This document shows positions 58,461-64,000 of a DNA stretch of 64,000 nucleotides, in pieces; positions within the stretch are counted from its first letter, which is position 1, and every line of letters starts with the position of its first letter. A program made the position numbers and the translations under genes. This DNA comes from Lithobates sylvaticus. Taxonomy: Eukaryota > Chordata > Amphibia > Anura > Ranidae. The stretch is taken from positions 236,115,713 to 236,179,712 of the forward strand of contig CM053027.1 of the NCBI GenBank assembly GCA_028564925.1, read 5' to 3'. A model generated the notes under the pieces. The model searched no databases and was not told where the DNA came from. It saw nothing but the letters and a program-made list of their open reading frames with translations.

Positions 58461-59874
58461 CAATATACATGCTTTATCATATTGGACATTAGCCACACTT
58501 CTTGCCTGTCTGCATATACTCTCCAGGTGACCATTGAGTTCTTGGTTTCCATTACACATTGATTGTTCATTGTCATTCTCTATATCTAAGTGACCACTTT
58601 GTTTATTGTGCTAAGTATTTTCTCAGTAAACTTCTTACGTGGTTAATTGACAACTTGTGTGACACTATATCTATTACTGCAACCGGTGAAGTGACCGGTT
58701 CCAAGGATACAGTAAATATACTGTGTGGTGTACCATTACTGTATTTCTCCTTACTGTTAGGTCTCACACTAACATCACCATACAGGTGTGCCAGAGGATT
58801 GAGTCTGTTCTTGGGGTTTATAGGCAAAGTACAGGATTAAACATTCATCAGCAGCTCCTAAGGGGTTAGTGCTACACCATGTTTGCATATCAAAGGCAGC
58901 AGTGGACAGGGAGGCAAGAAAGCAGATGCTTTAACTCTGTTCAAACTGGCTGGGTGGATCTCTAGTCGCTAAGGTTCAGGTACTAGGCTAACCCAATGGT
59001 TACAATTGTTTAAAGGGTACTTCTGACTCAGAAGCAGCTGACCAAGGAGTCTTTATCAGACTGGCCAGATGTGTCTTCCTGCTAGCAGAGGGTGCAATAT
59101 CCTCTCTGTAAAGTCCACCTTTACTTCAGAGGCAGTTGGTCAAGAAATCTTCAGACTAGCCAGATGTGCCATTCTGCCAGCGGTTGAAGCAATATCCTTT
59201 GCAGAGGCCTTGGAACCGCAAAATAGATTTGGAAATGAAGACGTTTTATACGACCAATAAATAGTGTTTTGTGGCCTGCATTGGATCTCACTTCAGTAGC
59301 CAAGGCTATTTCAGGCGAGTTTAAGGCAAACCGTGGCAATTATCGAAGTCTCTATGGTTTGATCCCTAAATAAAAATAAAGTGGCCAATGATGCAGTACA
59401 GCAACTGTAGATGCAATATGCTGTTCCTCTAGTATTCCGTTGTGGTCAGTTAAGCCCTGGGGCTTAACCCACAGAGTGCATATACCTCTTCTAAGTGACT
59501 GAGAATTGACTGCTGTTCAAGTTGGGTTCAGTGATATCTATAATTGGGATTAATCCCTTATGTGAGGTTGCCAATGTCCAGGAGGTAGGTAGAAGGCGAG
59601 GAAATGAAGAGCTGGTGACGGTAGACCTGAGAAGAGCTATGGAAGGTAATGAAAGAACCTTTAATCATCTTTCTTTGTTTGCCTAATTCCAAGTCTGCTC
59701 CTCTTTAAAAGCAGCAAGGTTCTTCTTCACCCAAACTTGCCCAGGAGGTGTCGGATTGCAGGGTATTAATGCAAATGTGGCCACAGTATGTTCAGGATTC
59801 GTGAGTTCTATGCAATAAGAAAGTCATTGGAATTTTCTTTCCTCTCCTCCAACTCACTTCATTTTTTTTTAAAG
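58461..59874. other. Unassigned intergenic sequence
   Basis: Moderate complexity. The phrase AGCCAGATGTG/GGCCAGATGTG recurs near 59062 and 59158 beside TTCAGAGGCAGTTGGTCAAG and CTCAGAAGCAGCTGACCAAG, an old local duplication of about 90 bp. No frame recognised. Confidence 0.4.
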
Positions 59875-59946
59875 TTTGGCACGGGGTTCCCCTTAATATC
59901 CATACCAGACCTAAGGGCCTGGTATGCTCTTGGAGGGGAACCCATG
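59875..59946. repeat. Fragment related to the element at 52190-52400
   Basis: GGGTTCCCCTTAATATCCAT and ACCAGACCTAAGGGCCTGGT match the phrases at 52320-52365. Confidence 0.6.
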
Positions 59947-60497
59947 CCTGGGGGCGAGTTAAAGTCATGTTGTAAGTTGCCCCAAGTCGTGCTGTGATTC
60001 ATACTCAAGTCGTGTCCAAGTTGCCTCCCAAAGTCACGCTGGAAGTCGTGTTGCCCCTGTGTGAATGATACGGCGTGCACTATTATCAATGGCATATTAT
60101 TATTGCTGTTGCGCATATGAGTGTGCTGGTTCACACGCTTAATTAATGATTTATCCGGCGCACCAATTAAGGTATGAACCGGCGCAGTGCATTCATCTTA
60201 GTAAATGACCCCCATTAAGGGACAATCAGCAAAAAGTATCTGCTTCACAACAATTATCTGCAATTTCCTGCATTGGGGATTCATCCCAGCTCTGAGACAT
60301 GCCAAATAGAATGCAAAGCTCAGTATATACTACAAAGAAGTTTCTGAGATGGAAGGTAAAACGCATTCATTGCAAGTGTGTCTCTTCCGCATTAAAAAAA
60401 AATACTCTCTCTCTCTTCTCACAAATATCTGTACTTACATTGTTTTGGAAGTCTTACCATGCCATATGGGTAACAATAGCAGCCCAATCATTATTAA
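59947..60497. other. Unassigned intergenic sequence
   Basis: Contains repeated AAGTCGTG/AAGTCACG phrases at 59990-60055. No frame recognised. Confidence 0.35.
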
Positions 60498-62137
60498 AAA
60501 TAAGTCACCTTTGGCTTCAATGCATTTTGAAATTTGAATTTCTAAAAATTTTGAGTCAATCCTAATTTTACCAGATTAGCACATCACCATTCTACATTTT
60601 AAGAGGCACATTACCCTCTCCCATCTTCATTTCCACACAACACTTGAAAATGCTCTCTACACCTATCTAGGAATAGGCCCACCTACTCTCATGGAATATG
60701 GTGTGTAACTGATGCAAATAGCAAGGACGTAGATCTCTAATTATCCACAAGTATCTATATAGCATGAAACAACTAGAGTGGCTTAAACTGACTCACCTGA
60801 CCCACACTGAGCTACCTGACACACACTGACCATTACACTGACCTACCTGACACACACTGACCTACCTGACACATACTGACTATTACACTGACCCACACTG
60901 ACCTACCTGACCCACACTGACCTACCTGACACACACTGACCATTACACTGACCTACCTGACACACACTGACCTACCTGACATACACTGACCTACCTGACC
61001 ATTACACTGACCTATCTGACCCACACTGACCTACCTGACCCACACTGACCTACTGGACCATTACGCTGACCATTAAGCTAACCTACCTGACACACACTGA
61101 CCTACCCGACACACACTGACCCACACTGACCTACCTGACACACACTGACCTACCTGACCCACACTGACCTACCTGACCATTACGCTGACCTACCTGACCC
61201 ACACTGACCTACCCGACACACACTGACCTACCTGACACACACTGACCTACCTGACCCACACTGACCATTACACTGACCTAAACTGATGCAAATAGCAAGG
61301 ACGTAGATCTCTAATTATCCACAAGTATCTATATAGCATGAAACAACTAGAGTGGCTTAAACTGACTCACCTGACCCACACTGAGCTACCTGACACACAC
61401 TGACCATTACACTGACCTACCTGACACACACTGACACACACACTGACCTACCTGACACATACTGACTATTACACTGAGCCACACTGACCTACCTGACACA
61501 CACTGACCATTACACTGACCTACCTGACACACACTGACCTACCTGACACACACTGACCTACCTGACATACACTGACCTACCTGACCATTACACTGACCTA
61601 CCTGACCCACACTGACCTACCTGACCCACACTGACCTACTGGACCATTACACTGACCATTAAGCTAATCTACCTGACACGCACTGACCTACCCGACACAC
61701 ACTGACCCACACTGACCTACCTGACACACACTGACCTACCTGACCCACACTGACCTACCAGACCATTACGCTGACCTACCTGACCCACACTGACCTACCC
61801 GACACACACTGACCTACCTGACACACACTGACCTACCTGACCCACACTGACCATTAAACTGACCTAAATAGGTCACCTTTGACTTCAATGCATTTTGAAA
61901 TTAGAATTTCTAAAAATTTGTGTCAATCCTAATTTTACCAGATTAGCACATCCCCATTCTACATTTTAGGAGGCACATTACCCTCTCCCACCTTCATTTC
62001 CACACAACACTTGAAAATGCGCTCTGCACCTGTCTAGGAATAGGCCCACCTACTCTCATGGAATATGGTGTCTAACTGATGCCAATAGCTGATCTCTAAT
62101 TATCCACAAGTATCTATATAGCATGAAACAACTAGAG
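60498..62137. repeat. Higher-order tandem duplication with embedded minisatellite
   Basis: A unique block A (60498-60777) is followed by a CACTGACCTACCTGACACA-type minisatellite (60778-61283). Then come the last part of A again (61284-61356), a second minisatellite stretch (61357-61866) and a full A copy (61867-62137). The first two minisatellite stretches are offset by 574 bp. A copies share CCAGATTAGCACATC and ACTTGAAAATGC with a few changes. Confidence 0.9.
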
Positions 62138-64000
62138 TCCCTGCACCTACAGACATCAATGGTCTGTTTCCTAGGGGGATAGCTTGTGGGAGAACCTCGA
62201 TTAGAGAAGGTTGTTAATTATTAGCTCATATGCCATTCTGCCATTGCTACTGATTTATCGTTTCCAATTATGGTATCTTTGGTGTGAAGATCTTTTAAAA
62301 TATTTGACTGTCAGGAACATGTTATATAAATTTTCTCAATAAAAAGGGTACAACCAGCTCACTGCAGTAGTGGCAGTCTGAAACAATTTTCTAAAATGTT
62401 CTCCTGCTTTCCTCTTAGTAGAAGTGATCTTAGCAGCTGTAAAGTACCATCCCATGGAAAGCCAAGGAAGGTGCTTTTAAGTGCAGTAAAATCATTGTTT
62501 ATAGGAATAATGGTAAAAAACACTCACAGGAACGAAGCAAGCCCATCAGTCCCATCTGACATGTCACGGCTCTCTTTTCTAGCATCTGTCCAGTGGCAAT
62601 GGGGAAGGGGGAATCGGAGCACGTAAGATGGATCTGCATTTCCAGAACCACCATGGAATGCACGCACCTTTATCAAACCTGAGACCCGGGACAAGAGAGC
62701 ACGCTAATAAAGGAAACCAGGGCAGTACAGAGGGGGTGGCAATGAAATATACATATGTGATCAGTAATACAGAACAATAAGGGGCAATACAAATAATTCA
62801 AACACAAGGATTAAATAAATAAATAAATAAAAGCACAATATATGTATAGTTCAACGATCAAGTGACATAATTAAATTACACTTACAGTATAAAGCCACAA
62901 ATGTGGCGTAGCTGATGGGTAAATGTATAAATACTATAAATAGACATCCACAAAGTATGTAAGACCCAAAGTGCCATCCCACCCTCTCATTGTCCTACCC
63001 CTACTTTCCCCCCTTCTTATATGAGAGCCAGGGACCACTGCAGAGGGAGTCAGGATGGAGAGTAGCAGAGGTTTGAATTTTCATTCACAGATCTTCTCTA
63101 GGATGAATGAACAGAGTGTTTAGAGGTGTTAAATCATGACAGTGGCAGCCCTGAAAAATAAATTAGGAGACCCCTTACCACATGTCCATACGCCCACTAA
63201 CAATTTTATGCTTAAATGTCTGTTACATGACAGTATCCCCACACATGCCCAGAAGTAGAGGAATCATTTTAAGGGCATCATTTGGGGGTCTTTTGTGAGT
63301 TTTCAAGTGGGAAATGTCCTTTTTGGCATGTGTGTTAAAAAAAAAAAAAGAAAAGATTAAAGAAAAATTGGTCTGTCAGCGATAGGGGTTAAAATTAAAA
63401 CTGAAATGAATGCTTTAATGTGTTTGGGATTTCATTTTCTGTTTACTGAGGGGACTAAACCCACATGGTTATTTATTTTTTGCCTAAATGCCTTGTGTGA
63501 TACAAAAACTCTTGTCTCCTGGCAGTGCAAATGATGGCCACATCCTTCCTCTGGTCTTTACAATCCTAGCAACATGTTACAGAAAAGATGACCACGGGTA
63601 GCTACAATTAGCGAGTGCATACCAGATTTCAGAAAACTGAAACTAGACATCCTACGCAGAGGTTTTTTTGGTTATATTGTGTTCAGCAAGATCGAGAATT
63701 GCAGCACTGTTTTCAGAGCATTCAACCGCTTCAATTTTTATACCTCAGCAAAATACAACTGTGAAAATGAAATTAGGGCCTGCTCTATTTACATTTAACT
63801 TGTGCAATAAGCATTTGCATATTTTAAGCAAGCACAAAAAAATAAAAAAATGAACTTGCCCTGTATTTATTACAATATGTGTTGCCTTAACTTTCTGTTG
63901 GTAAGAGTGTTGTGATATGCGTTTAGTGATCACTGGTGCAGTGCTTGTAATTTGTGTTTCCCACAAAGTAAATTAAGTTCTCAGAATGGGCTGTATGGCA
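62138..64000. other. Unassigned intergenic sequence
   Basis: AT-rich with an (AAAT)n patch at 62814-62831 and an A-run at 63337-63349. I looked for host exons on both strands and recognised none. Confidence 0.35.

Noticed and set aside
60778-61866. CRISPR-like regular repeats
   Set aside because: Units are contiguous tandem minisatellite copies without unique spacers, in a vertebrate genome.
62396-62626. Possible exon after CTTTCCTCTTAG
   Set aside because: An acceptor-like motif precedes an open stretch, but the peptide matches no family I know and no partner exon was found.

Overview
This window is vertebrate nuclear DNA, most likely from a frog and probably a ranid-type one. It holds one spliced host gene and a very dense, nested load of transposable elements. 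The frog call is an inference. It rests on the mix of CR1-like LINEs, Tc1 copies, piggyBac and hAT elements, DIRS, Penelope-like elements and many TTAA-flanked non-autonomous elements whose ends I recognise from large anuran genomes. No bacterial-style gene organisation is present.

Host gene (about 1-19.6 kb, + strand): the last four coding exons of a MAPKAPK2-type kinase (MK2) lie at 3480-3604, 10651-10736, 15619-15699 and 18881-19015, followed by a 3'UTR. They encode the end of the kinase lobe, the p38-phosphorylated Thr site, the autoinhibitory helix with its nuclear export signal, and the bipartite nuclear localisation/p38-docking tail. The introns hold a foldback repeat (403-610), a pogo-like MITE with TA target duplication (4715-5132), a 5'-truncated CR1-like LINE nested in a MITE (7879-10287), a TCTTCA microsatellite and several TTAA-flanked MITEs.

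Intergenic region (about 19.6-64 kb): layers of insertions. The N-terminal half of a dead piggyBac transposase (24.8-26.3 kb) is interrupted by a MITE and runs into a 2.7-kb C-rich minisatellite (26.3-28.95 kb). Next comes a young palindromic Penelope-like element with a 13-bp target-site duplication (28.98-33.19 kb), then a fossil endogenous retrovirus (33.4-37.26 kb) with a hAT element inside its LTR. A second, related minisatellite (37.26-40.57 kb) is split by an element that itself contains a hAT. Then come TTAA MITEs (42.5-45.0 kb) and a fossil DIRS element (45.06-52.01 kb) carrying a hAT, a MITE and a 5S rRNA-like sequence. The C-terminal half of a piggyBac transposase follows at 54.0-54.8 kb, in the same orientation as the first half. 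The rest holds a dead Tc1 element with a MITE inside (55.1-57.0 kb), two more Tc1 fragments, a Penelope-type leader with a hammerhead-like motif (58.1 kb) and a higher-order tandem array (60.5-62.1 kb).

I found no second host protein-coding gene. In tetrapods IL10 lies beyond MAPKAPK2, but I could not recognise any IL10 exon here. The most interesting points are the palindromic Penelope insertion with its hammerhead-like motifs, the piggyBac apparently split by about 28 kb of later insertions, the dominance of TTAA-targeting elements, and the related C-rich minisatellites.
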